In this document: positions 7,901-15,241 of the stretch, piece by piece
How the letters are laid out: each line of letters begins with the position of its first letter
Numbering within the stretch: position 1 is the stretch's first letter
NCBI GenBank assembly: GCA_003104895.1
Contig: PQAG01000215.1
Coordinates: 1 to 15,626, forward strand
Origin: Nitrosomonadales bacterium
GTDB taxonomy: Bacteria > Pseudomonadota > Gammaproteobacteria > Burkholderiales > Sulfuricellaceae
Length of the DNA stretch: 15,626 nucleotides
Direction of reading: 5' to 3'
Made by a program: the position numbers and the translations under genes
Notes under the pieces: model-generated
Database searches by the model: none
Told to the model about the DNA's origin: nothing
The model's input: the letters and a program-made list of their open reading frames with translations, nothing else

Positions 7901-8965
7901 ATGCCGCGCCCGCTTCGCGCCAGCGTGTGCCTCTCTGCCCTGCGTCACAATCTGGGCATCGCCCGCAGCCATGCGCCGCGCGCGCGCATCATGGCGGTGA
8001 TCAAGGCCAATGGCTATGGCCATGGCATGCTGCGGGTGGCAAAGGCACTGGAAGCGGCTGACGGTTTTGCCGTGTTGAACATCGCAGAGGCCATTGCTCT
8101 GCGTGAAGCCGGTTTCACGCAGGAAATATTGCTGCTGGAAGGATTTTTCAGCGCGGATGAACTGCCCTTGCTGGCAAGGCATGGCCTGTCCACAGTCATT
8201 CATGCGCAGTGGCAGCTTGACATTATGCTTCAGACGCCAGGCTCCGCGCCGGTTCAGGCGTGGCTCAAGATCAACAGCGGCATGAACCGCCTCGGCTTCC
8301 AGCCCGATGAAGCACCCGCGGCATTGCAAAGCCTGCAGCAGATTGGCGCCCAGGTAACGCTGATGACCCATTTTGCCCGCGCAGATGAAAGCGATGGCAT
8401 TGCGGAGCAGCTGACGTTGTTCAATTCCGTCACTCACGGACTGAATCTGCCCCGCAGCCTGTCCAACTCCGCTGCCGTGCTGAGCTACCCGGAGGCCCAC
8501 GGCGACTGGGTCCGCCCCGGCATCATGCTTTACGGCGCTTCCCCCACGAGCGGCAGAAGCGCTTCCGAGCTTGGCCTCAAGCCCGTCATGACGCTTTCCA
8601 GCGAACTCATCGCCGTGCGCGCAATCCAGGCAGGCGAAGCAGTGGGCTACGGCGCAAGCTTCCGGGCCCCTGGCGCGATGCGCATCGGCACCGTGGCATG
8701 CGGCTATGCCGACGGCTACCCGCGCCACGCCCCCAGCGGCACGCCGGTGCTGGTTGACGGGCAGCGCAGCCGCATCATCGGACGGGTTTCGATGGACATG
8801 CTGACGGTGGATTTAAGCGCTGTTCCCGGCGCGAAAATCGGCTCGGCCGTCACGCTGTGGGGCGACGGCCTGACCGTGGATGAAGTCGCATCTGCCGCAG
8901 GCACCATCAGCTACGAGCTGCTATGCGCCGTTGCAGCGCGCGTTCCCCTGCTGGAAGCCATATAA
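7901..8965 (+). CDS. alr: Alanine racemase (PLP-dependent)
   Basis: This enzyme interconverts L- and D-alanine to supply D-Ala for peptidoglycan. From the ATG at 7901 the protein has 354 residues and begins MPRPLRASVCLSALRHNL, as expected for this family. The N-terminal TIM barrel carries the PLP lysine, Lys35, in AVIKANGYGHG. The second catalytic base, Tyr250, lies in AVGYGASF in the C-terminal beta domain. GRVSMDMLTVDL and LWGDG are typical of the family. An earlier ATG at 7877 would add eight residues (MAAETTDP) without a Shine-Dalgarno, so it is less likely. The 7901 start also has only a distant GGAG. radA follows after 2 nt. I cannot distinguish biosynthetic Alr from catabolic DadX by sequence, but no dadA is adjacent. 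Confidence 0.95.
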   Translation: MPRPLRASVCLSALRHNLGIARSHAPRARIMAVIKANGYGHGMLRVAKALEAADGFAVLNIAEAIALREAGFTQEILLLEGFFSADELPLLARHGLSTVIHAQWQLDIMLQTPGSAPVQAWLKINSGMNRLGFQPDEAPAALQSLQQIGAQVTLMTHFARADESDGIAEQLTLFNSVTHGLNLPRSLSNSAAVLSYPEAHGDWVRPGIMLYGASPTSGRSASELGLKPVMTLSSELIAVRAIQAGEAVGYGASFRAPGAMRIGTVACGYADGYPRHAPSGTPVLVDGQRSRIIGRVSMDMLTVDLSAVPGAKIGSAVTLWGDGLTVDEVASAAGTISYELLCAVAARVPLLEAI

Positions 8966-8967
8966 TT

Positions 8968-10320
8968 ATGGCCAAAGCCAAGTCCATCTACACCTGCACC
9001 GGATGCGGCGGCCAGTCGCCCAAGTGGCAAGGGCAGTGCCCGCACTGCATGGCATGGAACACACTGGTGGAAACCATCGCCGAGAGCACTGCGGGCAACC
9101 GCTACAACGCCCTTGCCGTGACCAGCAAGGTGCAAAGCCTGGGCGAGGTCGAGGCCCAGGAAGTCCCGCGCGAGCCAACCGGCATCGCTGAATTCGACCG
9201 GGTGCTGGGTGGCGGACTGGTGCAGGGTGCGGTGGTCCTGATCGGCGGCGACCCGGGCATCGGCAAATCCACCCTGCTGCTGCAGGCGTTGTGCCACCTG
9301 AGCTCCAGGCACAACGTGCTCTACGTCAGCGGCGAGGAATCCGCCCAGCAGATCGCCTCGCGCGCCAGGCGCCTCGCGCTGGAAGCCAAGTCAGTCCAGC
9401 TGCTGGCGGAAATCAGCCTGGAAAAGATCCTTGCCGCCCTGGCTGCGCAAAAACCCGAAGTAGCTGTGATCGACTCGATCCAGACGGTGTATTCCGAGGC
9501 GCTGCAATCCGCCCCCGGCAGCGTGGCCCAGGTGCGCGAGTGCGCGGCCCAGTTGACGCGCTTCGCCAAGCAGTCGGGCACGGCCGTGATCCTGGTCGGC
9601 CATGTCACCAAGGAAGGCGCGCTGGCAGGCCCCCGGGTGCTGGAGCACATCGTCGACACCGTGCTCTATTTCGAGGGCGACAGCAACTCCAGCTTCCGCC
9701 TGGTGCGCGCCTTCAAGAACCGCTTTGGCGCAGTCAACGAACTGGGCGTCTTTGCCATGACCGAGAAAGGCCTGCGCGAAGTCAGCAACCCCTCGGCGCT
9801 GTTCCTCTCCCACCACGGGCAGGATGTTGCCGGTTCGTGCGTCATGGTCACCCAGGAGGGAACCCGGCCCTTGCTGGTGGAAATCCAGGCGCTGGTGGAC
9901 GAGGCCCATGCGCCCAATCCGCGCCGCCTGTCGGTGGGCCTGGAGCAGAACCGCCTCGCCATGCTGCTTGCCGTGCTGCACCGCCACGCCGGCATCGCCT
10001 GCTTCGATCAGGACGTGTTCGTCAACGCCGTGGGGGGCGTCAAGATCACCGAGCCGGCGGCGGACTTGGCGGTGCTGCTGGCGATCGTATCCTCGCTCAG
10101 GAACCGGCCGCTGCCGGGCAAACTGGTGGTGTTCGGCGAGATCGGCCTGGCCGGCGAAATCCGCCCGGTACAGCGCGGGCAGGAGCGCCTCAAGGAAGCC
10201 GCCAAGCTGGGCTTCACTCATGCTGTCGTCCCTAGGGGCAACAAACCCAAACAGGCGATCGCCGGCATGGAAATTACCGCGGTGGAACGGCTGGAACAGG
10301 CCGTCGGGTATTGCAGATGA
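8968..10320 (+). CDS. radA: DNA repair protein RadA (Sms)
   Basis: RadA is a RecA-like, DnaB-type ATPase that drives branch migration and processing of recombination intermediates. The protein has 450 residues from the ATG at 8968. The N-terminal C4 zinc finger has Cys10, Cys13, Cys24 and Cys27 (CTGCGGQSPKWQGQCPHC). Walker A GGDPGIGKST is at 93-102 and Walker B VAVIDS at about 165-170. The RadA-specific KNRFG motif is at 250-254. The C-terminal Lon-protease-like domain includes GGVKITEPAADLAVLLAI and EIGLAGEIRPV. The start lies 2 nt after the alr stop (TAATTATG) with GGAAG upstream inside alr. An in-frame ATG at 8923 would overlap alr and precede the zinc finger by unrelated residues, so it is rejected. 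The 3' end overlaps the next gene by 4 nt. Confidence 0.97.
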   Translation: MAKAKSIYTCTGCGGQSPKWQGQCPHCMAWNTLVETIAESTAGNRYNALAVTSKVQSLGEVEAQEVPREPTGIAEFDRVLGGGLVQGAVVLIGGDPGIGKSTLLLQALCHLSSRHNVLYVSGEESAQQIASRARRLALEAKSVQLLAEISLEKILAALAAQKPEVAVIDSIQTVYSEALQSAPGSVAQVRECAAQLTRFAKQSGTAVILVGHVTKEGALAGPRVLEHIVDTVLYFEGDSNSSFRLVRAFKNRFGAVNELGVFAMTEKGLREVSNPSALFLSHHGQDVAGSCVMVTQEGTRPLLVEIQALVDEAHAPNPRRLSVGLEQNRLAMLLAVLHRHAGIACFDQDVFVNAVGGVKITEPAADLAVLLAIVSSLRNRPLPGKLVVFGEIGLAGEIRPVQRGQERLKEAAKLGFTHAVVPRGNKPKQAIAGMEITAVERLEQAVGYCR

Positions 10321-11087
10321 GCGCCAGCGCGTTCACCTGGGAGTTTGCTGGCGCCAGCGATACCGGTCGCGTCAGGCCGGGCAATGAGGACGCTATCGCC
10401 TGGGACGCCGGTTTGGGGCTGGCCTTGCTGGCCGACGGCATGGGTGGTTATGAAGGCGGAGAAATTGCCAGCAACCTGGCCATCAAGACGGCGCTTGAAT
10501 CCTTCAACAAGCCGCTGGCTCCGCACTGGCGCGATGCCGAATGGACGCGCAAGATCAGCGACCCCGTACTGAAACTCTACGCAGCCGTCAGCGAGGCGAA
10601 CCAGAGCGTCCATGACACCGCGCAGAAACGCCCCCGCTATGAGGGCATGGGCACCACTTTCCTGGCAGCCTACTTTCATGGTGATCGCGTCACGCTGGCC
10701 CACATAGGCGATTCACGCATCTATCTGTGGCGCAACCGGGCCTTGAACCAGCTCACGGTGGATCACACCATGGTTCAGGAACGCATCGAAAACGGAGAAA
10801 TCACGGCCGCAGAAGCCGCATCCGATTCTTACCGCGGGGTGCTGACGCGCGCTCTGGGCGTGGATGCGGTGGTGGAAGTGGACATGCGCGAACTTGCCAT
10901 CCAGACTGGCGACCTGTTTCTGCTCTGTTCCGACGGGTGTTACGATATGCTTGCCCACGACGAAATGGCCGCCGTCATGAATGCCTGGCAGGAAGATCCC
11001 CAGCAGCTGGTGCGTCAGCTGGTACAGCAGGCAAACGAGAACGGCGGTTACGACAACATTTCGGCCGTTGTGGTGCGCATTGGGTAA
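10317..11087 (+). CDS. PP2C-type Ser/Thr protein phosphatase (Stp1/PppA-like), copy 1
   Basis: This is a predicted Mn/Mg-dependent cytoplasmic phosphatase that removes phosphate from Ser/Thr of kinase substrates. It has 256 residues, a single catalytic domain and no membrane segment. The family motifs are present in order: DTGRVRPGNEDA (15-26), LLADGMGGYEGG (38-48), EGMGTTF (109-115), AHIGDSRIYL (128-137), LTVDHT, LLCSDGCYDM (202-211) and GGYDNISAVVV (243-253). The metal-ligand aspartates Asp25, Asp40, Asp206 and Asp246 are retained. The ATG overlaps the radA stop (ATGA), so it is translated with radA. A TTG two codons upstream is less likely. An FHA gene follows after 8 nt. The family includes PppA of type VI secretion control and Stp/PrpC-type enzymes, and the exact substrate is unknown. 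Confidence 0.93.
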   Translation: MSASAFTWEFAGASDTGRVRPGNEDAIAWDAGLGLALLADGMGGYEGGEIASNLAIKTALESFNKPLAPHWRDAEWTRKISDPVLKLYAAVSEANQSVHDTAQKRPRYEGMGTTFLAAYFHGDRVTLAHIGDSRIYLWRNRALNQLTVDHTMVQERIENGEITAAEAASDSYRGVLTRALGVDAVVEVDMRELAIQTGDLFLLCSDGCYDMLAHDEMAAVMNAWQEDPQQLVRQLVQQANENGGYDNISAVVVRIG

Positions 11088-11095
11088 GGAGGGGC

Positions 11096-11839
11096 ATGTC
11101 TAAACTGATATTGCATGGTGAACAGGGTCCGGCCAGGGAATTCGCGCTCGACCGCGAACGCATCACGATCGGGCGCAAGGCGCATAGCGACATCCATCTT
11201 GATGATTCCGCAGTGAGCGGGAACCACGCCGTCATCATCACCCTGGGCAGCGATTCCTTTCTCGAAGACCTGAACAGCACCAACGGCACAAAGGTCAATC
11301 AGAACACTGTCCACAGGCGCGTGCTTCAGGATGGCGATGAAATCCGCATCGCCCGCTACACCTTCACCTTCATCAGCGAGGTGCTGGAACCCAGCGCACC
11401 GGGAAAAACCATTGCCGCAACGCCAAGAACGGATATTGCCCCCCCGCCTCATGCCTCAGCACTGGATGAGACCACCAGCATGCCGGACCTGACCCGGCTC
11501 AATTCCGTCACCCCTCTGGGCATGGCAACCCGAAGTGAGGCATTCGATGCCGGCGAAGAGAACCAAGCCGGCAGCGGCAGGCTAGGCATGCTGAAAATCA
11601 TCTCCGGGGCGGGTGCCGGCCAGGTGCTTGAGCTCTCCAGGCCCGTCACCACGCTGGGCAAACCCGGCATTCAGGTCGCCGCCATCACCTTGCGCGATGG
11701 CCAGTATTATCTTGGGCTTGTCGAAGGCACAGACCTGCCCCTGATCAACGGCAGCGAAATCAAGACCCTGCCTTGCCAGCTCCAGCCGCGTGATGTCATC
11801 AGCATTGCAGGCATTCCACTGGAGTTTTCCCTGAAATAA
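11096..11839 (+). CDS. FHA-domain protein with a second, degenerate FHA domain
   Basis: This is a predicted phosphothreonine reader. It has 247 residues and no signal peptide or membrane segment. The N-terminal FHA domain (about 1-95) has the canonical TIGRKAHSDIHLDDSAVSGNHA core (within 24-45) and LEDLNSTNGTKVN (56-68), with the phosphate-contacting Arg27 and Asn63-Gly64 retained. A low-complexity linker (about 97-162) contains DETTSMPDLT, of which ETTS at 125-128 recalls the phospho-acceptor motif of GarA/OdhI. The C-terminal part (about 164-247) looks like a second FHA fold: TTLGKPGIQ replaces the usual GR motif with GK, while INGSEI is retained. The start ATG at 11096 has a very strong AAGGAGGGG site, and the gene follows the PP2C gene by 8 nt. 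It is paralogous to the FHA gene at the window end. Confidence 0.88.
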   Translation: MSKLILHGEQGPAREFALDRERITIGRKAHSDIHLDDSAVSGNHAVIITLGSDSFLEDLNSTNGTKVNQNTVHRRVLQDGDEIRIARYTFTFISEVLEPSAPGKTIAATPRTDIAPPPHASALDETTSMPDLTRLNSVTPLGMATRSEAFDAGEENQAGSGRLGMLKIISGAGAGQVLELSRPVTTLGKPGIQVAAITLRDGQYYLGLVEGTDLPLINGSEIKTLPCQLQPRDVISIAGIPLEFSLK

Positions 11840-11933
11840 GCATTTGACACCGCCGGGTCTTGCTGCGCAGGCAAGGGAATCTTGCAGCCGGACCAGAAAC
11901 CAATACCCATAAAATCTGAATGGAATACGACTC

Positions 11934-12392
11934 ATGCCGGGATTTTTATTGTTATCTGCCATCATGGCGGCCTTGACACTCACTGCCTGCAGCAATGAAC
12001 CCCAGGACGCGCATCCGGACCAGCCCGTCAGCAAACGCAAGGCGGTCTTCAAACACATGCTCCGCACGCTGGAGCCGCTGGGAATGGTGGTGCGCGAACG
12101 GGGGGACTATGACCGCCAGGCATTTCTTGCCGGCGCACGGGAACTGAAACAGCTGGCGGCAGAGCCCTGGGCGTACTTCACCCCGGACAGCAACTACCCG
12201 CCCACGCGCGCCAAACCCGAGGTATGGCAAAAGCCGGCCGAGTTCGCCCAGGCCCAGCAAAAACTCAAGGAATCAACGGAACAGCTGCTCAAGGCGGCGG
12301 AAAGCGGCAAGCTGGAACAGATCCGGCCGGCGCTCAAAAGCGTCGAGGATAGCTGCAAGTCCTGCCACCAGGAATTCCGGGGCAAAAGCTAA
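11934..12392 (+). CDS. Lipid-anchored c-type cytochrome, c'/c-556 family-like
   Basis: This is a predicted periplasmic haem protein tethered by a lipid. It has 152 residues. The N-terminus (MPGFLLLSAIMAALTLTACS) ends in the lipobox LTAC with Cys19 as the lipidation site. A single CKSCH haem-binding motif (141-145) lies near the C-terminus, the position typical of the four-helix cytochrome c'/c-556 family rather than class I cytochromes. Met42 in the first predicted helix could be the sixth haem ligand, as in c-556, but that is inference. The body is helical and charged, with PWAYFTPDSNYPP in mid-protein. The ATG at 11934 has GGAA upstream. The gene follows the FHA gene by 94 nt and converges with the lipoprotein gene, and I see no terminator in the 36-nt convergent gap. 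Its role is not known; electron transfer and gas binding are both possible. Confidence 0.85.
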   Translation: MPGFLLLSAIMAALTLTACSNEPQDAHPDQPVSKRKAVFKHMLRTLEPLGMVVRERGDYDRQAFLAGARELKQLAAEPWAYFTPDSNYPPTRAKPEVWQKPAEFAQAQQKLKESTEQLLKAAESGKLEQIRPALKSVEDSCKSCHQEFRGKS

Positions 12393-12428
12393 CAAGCGGC
12401 CCAGAAGGAAATGCGGCGGCGATGCAGG

Positions 12429-12926
12429 CTAGTTCTTGCGCGTCTTTCTGCCCATTTCGGCCTGAACCTCGCGGAAGACCGGCCCCCAGATGGGATGGCC
12501 GGCCTCGCCGGCACTCAGCTCGAATTTCGGGTTGAGCATCAGCACTTTCTTGAATTCCCCCCTGCACGCCAGTTTCTCGCCGGAAACACAATAAATAAAG
12601 GCAAGAAACTTGTGCGCCGTGACCTGCTCGCCAACCGGCAGCACATCGTCTCCCAGCGCATTCTGGAAGTGGCTGGCGGCAGTGTTGTAGTTGCCATCCT
12701 CATAATTGCGGATACCCAGATTCAAGTCCTGACCGGCCTTGCGCGCGGCAGGCGGCGGAGAAGGCGGGGGTGATGGCGGGGATTTTTCGGCAGGCTCCTC
12801 AGGCTTTATCTGGGTTACCACCTCGTCCACCTTGGCGTTGAGTTTTTTAAGACTGGTGCTGCTGCACGCGCTGGTCAGCAGCACCAGAACCAGCAGGGGA
12901 AGAAAAGTCAGATTGGATTTCAGCAT
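12429..12926 (-). CDS. TPR-like lipoprotein, resembles TssQ family (T6SS-associated)
   Basis: The protein has 165 residues. It begins MLKSNLTFLPLLVLVLLTSA and ends its signal with a lipobox LTSAC (Cys21). Ser at +2 suggests outer-membrane sorting. A short helical segment is followed by a proline-rich linker SPPSPPPSPPP (49-59) and then a TPR-like helical domain, with NLGIRNYEDGNYNTAASHFQ (69-88) as the recognisable repeat. The C-terminal block HKFLAFIYCVSGEKLACRGEF and GHPIWGPVF resembles, from memory, the TssQ family of type VI secretion-associated lipoproteins, but I could not search. I place the start at the ATG at 12926. A longer in-frame start would run into the kinase gene ahead of the signal peptide. 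The gene starts 4 nt after the kinase stop, so the two are co-transcribed and probably work together in the envelope. Confidence 0.75.
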   Translation of the reverse strand: MLKSNLTFLPLLVLVLLTSACSSTSLKKLNAKVDEVVTQIKPEEPAEKSPPSPPPSPPPAARKAGQDLNLGIRNYEDGNYNTAASHFQNALGDDVLPVGEQVTAHKFLAFIYCVSGEKLACRGEFKKVLMLNPKFELSAGEAGHPIWGPVFREVQAEMGRKTRKN

Positions 12927-12930
12927 GGCC

Positions 12931-14262
12931 TTACTTGAATTTGTGTTTGATCTTTCGCGTTGATTCCGGCTCGACATCAAGCGTTTGGGAATAAGCCGGG
13001 AATCCGGGGTTCCTGATCTCGATGGTGTGCTTGCCAGCGGCCAGCTTCAACTCATTCAGCGGCGGGGAAACCCCTTCCGGCTTCCCGTCCACGTATATCT
13101 CGCCCCACGGAGTCACCGCCAGAGCAAGCGTCCCCTGCGGCTGGGCGGGCATCGGCGGCGAAGGGGAAGCAAGCTTCTCAGCTTTCACTTCAGGCTTTGC
13201 AGCCGTGCCTTGGATTTGCTCCTGCCGGGGCGGCTCTTCCCGGCTCAGGATAAAAATCCCCGCCAGCAGAAAAATTGCGCCAGCACCCAGAACCAGAGGG
13301 CGCTTCCACCATGGCTGCATTTCAGCGCTGCCCGCCGCGCTGGTAGCCATCAGCAGCGTCTGTTCATCCAGCGGCCGCGGTTTGCTGCGGCGTTCCAGGG
13401 TGCGCGGCTTCCCGTCGGTGGCGGCATAAAAATTCAGCGGCGTCTGCAATGTCCGGTAACTGCGCAAATCCTCGGCCATCTCGTCAGCGCTCTGATAACG
13501 GTCGTCCGGATGCTTGGCCAATGCCTTGGCGACAATGTAATTGAATATTTCCGGCAGGCCAGGCTTGAGCGTTACCGGCGCCACCGGCATTTCATTGAGG
13601 ATGCGATACATGATGGCGCTGATATTGTCGCCGCTGAACGGCGGTCTGCCGGTCAACATTTCGTACAGCATCACCCCCAGTGAAAAAATATCTGAGCGCC
13701 GGTCCACGTCCTGTCCGATCACCTGTTCCGGCGACATGTATTTGGGCGAGCCCAGCACCACGCCCGCCATGGTGCGGGAAGACGAGGGAATCAGCGCGAT
13801 GCCGAAATCGGTGATCTTTGCCACGCCATTCTTCAGAATCATGATATTGGAGGGCTTGATGTCGCGGTGAACCACCCCATGCTCATGGGCAAATGCCAGG
13901 CCATCGGCAACCTGGCTCGTGATTTCGACGATTCTGTCGAGATCGAGCTGCGCGCCGGCATCCATGATATCGCGCAATTCCGCGCCTTCCAGGAACTCCA
14001 TCGCCATATAGGCGAGGTTGCCGGTATTGCCCACGTCATGAATCGTGACGATATTGGGGTGATTGAGGCGCCCGGCCGATTTCGCCTCGCGGTAGAAGCG
14101 CTGCTCGAACTCCTCGAACTCGTCCTTGGACAAATCCAGACTGATGGTCTTGATTGCCACAGTCCGTTCCAGCAGCGGATCCAGAGCGCGATACACCACG
14201 CCCATCGCGCCCTGCCCGATTTCGGAGATGATTTCGTAACGGCCGATTTTCTGCATGATCAT
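12931..14262 (-). CDS. Transmembrane Ser/Thr protein kinase with C-terminal PEGA domain
   Basis: This is a predicted bitopic Hanks-type kinase of 443 residues with a cytoplasmic N-terminal catalytic domain. The glycine loop GQGAMG is at 16-21, the ATP lysine Lys38 in VAIK, the alpha-C glutamate Glu59, the catalytic loop HRDIKPSN at 132-139 (Asp134), DFG at 152-154 and the P+1 region SPKYMSPEQ (SPE in place of APE). DIFSLGVMLYEMLTGRPPF is intact, so it should be active. A juxtamembrane linker leads to one membrane segment at about 322-339. A proline-rich periplasmic spacer and a PEGA domain (about 376-443, with EIYVDGKPEGVSPP) follow, perhaps binding an envelope partner. The start is taken as ATG 14262, with a second ATG at 14256. 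Neither has a Shine-Dalgarno. The gene is divergent from a PP2C gene and co-transcribed with a lipoprotein gene. Confidence 0.94.
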   Translation of the reverse strand: MIMQKIGRYEIISEIGQGAMGVVYRALDPLLERTVAIKTISLDLSKDEFEEFEQRFYREAKSAGRLNHPNIVTIHDVGNTGNLAYMAMEFLEGAELRDIMDAGAQLDLDRIVEITSQVADGLAFAHEHGVVHRDIKPSNIMILKNGVAKITDFGIALIPSSSRTMAGVVLGSPKYMSPEQVIGQDVDRRSDIFSLGVMLYEMLTGRPPFSGDNISAIMYRILNEMPVAPVTLKPGLPEIFNYIVAKALAKHPDDRYQSADEMAEDLRSYRTLQTPLNFYAATDGKPRTLERRSKPRPLDEQTLLMATSAAGSAEMQPWWKRPLVLGAGAIFLLAGIFILSREEPPRQEQIQGTAAKPEVKAEKLASPSPPMPAQPQGTLALAVTPWGEIYVDGKPEGVSPPLNELKLAAGKHTIEIRNPGFPAYSQTLDVEPESTRKIKHKFK

Positions 14263-14270
14263 GGAACAGG

Positions 14271-14276
14271 ATTATA
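14271..14276 (-). promoter_or_regulatory. -10 element (TATAAT) directly ahead of the kinase gene
   Basis: The minus strand carries a perfect TATAAT whose last base is 8 nt before the A of the ATG at 14262. Transcription would start at or within a base or two of that ATG, which predicts a leaderless mRNA. No recognisable -35 is found at 15-18 nt spacing. The absence of a Shine-Dalgarno fits this reading. Confidence 0.45.
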
Positions 14277-14291
14277 AGGTGCCGAAAAGTT

Positions 14292-14320
14292 TTGGGAGGA
14301 TGTTCTGGCTAAAATTTAAT
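14292..14320 (+). promoter_or_regulatory. Candidate sigma-70 promoter for the second PP2C-FHA unit
   Basis: TTGGGA (14292-14297; 4 of 6 to TTGACA) and TTTAAT (14315-14320; 5 of 6 to TATAAT) are separated by 17 nt. The predicted start near 14327 leaves a leader of about 83 nt. It lies just upstream of and divergent from the kinase -10, so the two promoters are within a few bases of each other and could interfere or be co-regulated. Confidence 0.4.
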
Positions 14321-14409
14321 CTATCCCGCCTTGCATCGCAGCAGAATGGAATGCGAGAATGCAGCGTAAAAAAATAATAACAGGGGCACCAACAGGGGGA
14401 AAACCAATA

Positions 14410-15222
14410 ATGTCAGTACGCAGCGCTCTGGAAATCGCGTCCATTACCGATGCAGGGGTTGTCCGCTCATTCAACGAAGATGCCATTGTAACCGAACCCG
14501 ATCTGGGCCTGGCCCTGGTGGCCGATGGCATGGGGGGATACAAGGCGGGGGACGTGGCCAGCGGCATGGCTGCTTCGATCATGGTGTCGGAACTCAAGCG
14601 CCAGCTGCGCGAAGCCGCCCCAACCGCAGACAGCATCGCGGAAATCCTGGAATCTTCCCTCAACAGGGCCAACCGGGCAATTCACAAGGCCGCCCAGGCC
14701 AATCCGCAATATCACGGCATGGGAACCACGCTGGTTGCAGCCTTGTTCCATGACAACCGCCTGCATTTCGCTCATGTCGGCGATTCGCGCCTTTACCGCC
14801 TGCGCAAGGGCAAGCTCCTGGCGCTCACGCAGGACCACTCCATTCTCCACGAACAGGTGGCTCTCGGCCTGATTTCCCATGACGACGCCAGAACCTCCCA
14901 CAACCGCAATCTGGTCACCCGCGCCCTGGGCGTCGAAACCCGGAGCCAGTGCGAGGTCCAGGACCAGACAGTCGAGGTGGGCGATGTCTATCTGCTGTGC
15001 TCGGACGGCCTGAACGACATGGTGGACGACGTCAACATCGAACTTGCCCTGAACGCGCTGCAAGCAAACCTGCCGCTCACTGCGCGCCAGCTGGTGATGA
15101 TGGCCAACGACAATGGCGGACACGACAACATATCCGCGATCCTGATCAAAGTGCTGGCACCGTTCCCTGCCGAGGTGCAATCCAGGGGACTGTTCGGGAA
15201 GCTCTTCGGCTGGCTGAAATAA
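14410..15222 (+). CDS. PP2C-type Ser/Thr protein phosphatase (Stp1/PppA-like), copy 2
   Basis: This is a predicted cytoplasmic metal-dependent phosphatase and the likely antagonist of the divergent kinase. It has 270 residues. The motifs in order are TDAGVVRSFNEDA (13-25), LVADGMGGYKAGD (36-48), HGMGTTL (102-108), AHVGDSRLYRL (121-131), LTQDHS, LLCSDGLNDM (195-204) and GGHDNISAILI (236-246). The metal aspartates Asp24, Asp39, Asp199 and Asp239 are retained. A short C-terminal tail GLFGKLFGWLK (260-270) is amphipathic, absent from copy 1 and could touch the membrane or a partner. The start ATG at 14410 has GGGGGA about 9 nt upstream. An in-frame ATG at 14359 adds a lysine-rich leader of 17 residues without a Shine-Dalgarno and is less likely. 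The TAA stop lies inside the target duplication of a mobile element. Confidence 0.93.
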   Translation: MSVRSALEIASITDAGVVRSFNEDAIVTEPDLGLALVADGMGGYKAGDVASGMAASIMVSELKRQLREAAPTADSIAEILESSLNRANRAIHKAAQANPQYHGMGTTLVAALFHDNRLHFAHVGDSRLYRLRKGKLLALTQDHSILHEQVALGLISHDDARTSHNRNLVTRALGVETRSQCEVQDQTVEVGDVYLLCSDGLNDMVDDVNIELALNALQANLPLTARQLVMMANDNGGHDNISAILIKVLAPFPAEVQSRGLFGKLFGWLK

Positions 15223-15223
15223 T

Positions 15224-15240
15224 CCTAGAAACCTCAGTTG
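15224..15240 (+). repeat. Left terminal inverted repeat
   Basis: CCTAGAAACCTCAGTTG is the exact reverse complement of the right end of the element (15444-15460). It is immediately preceded by the ATAAT target duplication. Confidence 0.9.
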
Positions 15241-15241
15241 G

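Noticed and set aside
7814..8728. Open frame of 304 codons antisense to alr
   Set aside because: It is a shadow of alr with no family motif, and alr has all catalytic residues.
9291..10235. Open frame of 314 codons inside radA in another plus-strand frame
   Set aside because: Its product is Arg/Gly/Pro/Ala-rich low complexity, typical of an out-of-frame reading of a G+C-rich gene, and radA is intact in its own frame.
11844..11849. TTGACA after the first FHA gene as the -35 of a cytochrome promoter
   Set aside because: No -10-like hexamer occurs at 15-19 nt spacing. A TAAAAT at 11910-11915 lacks a matching -35, so I do not call a promoter.
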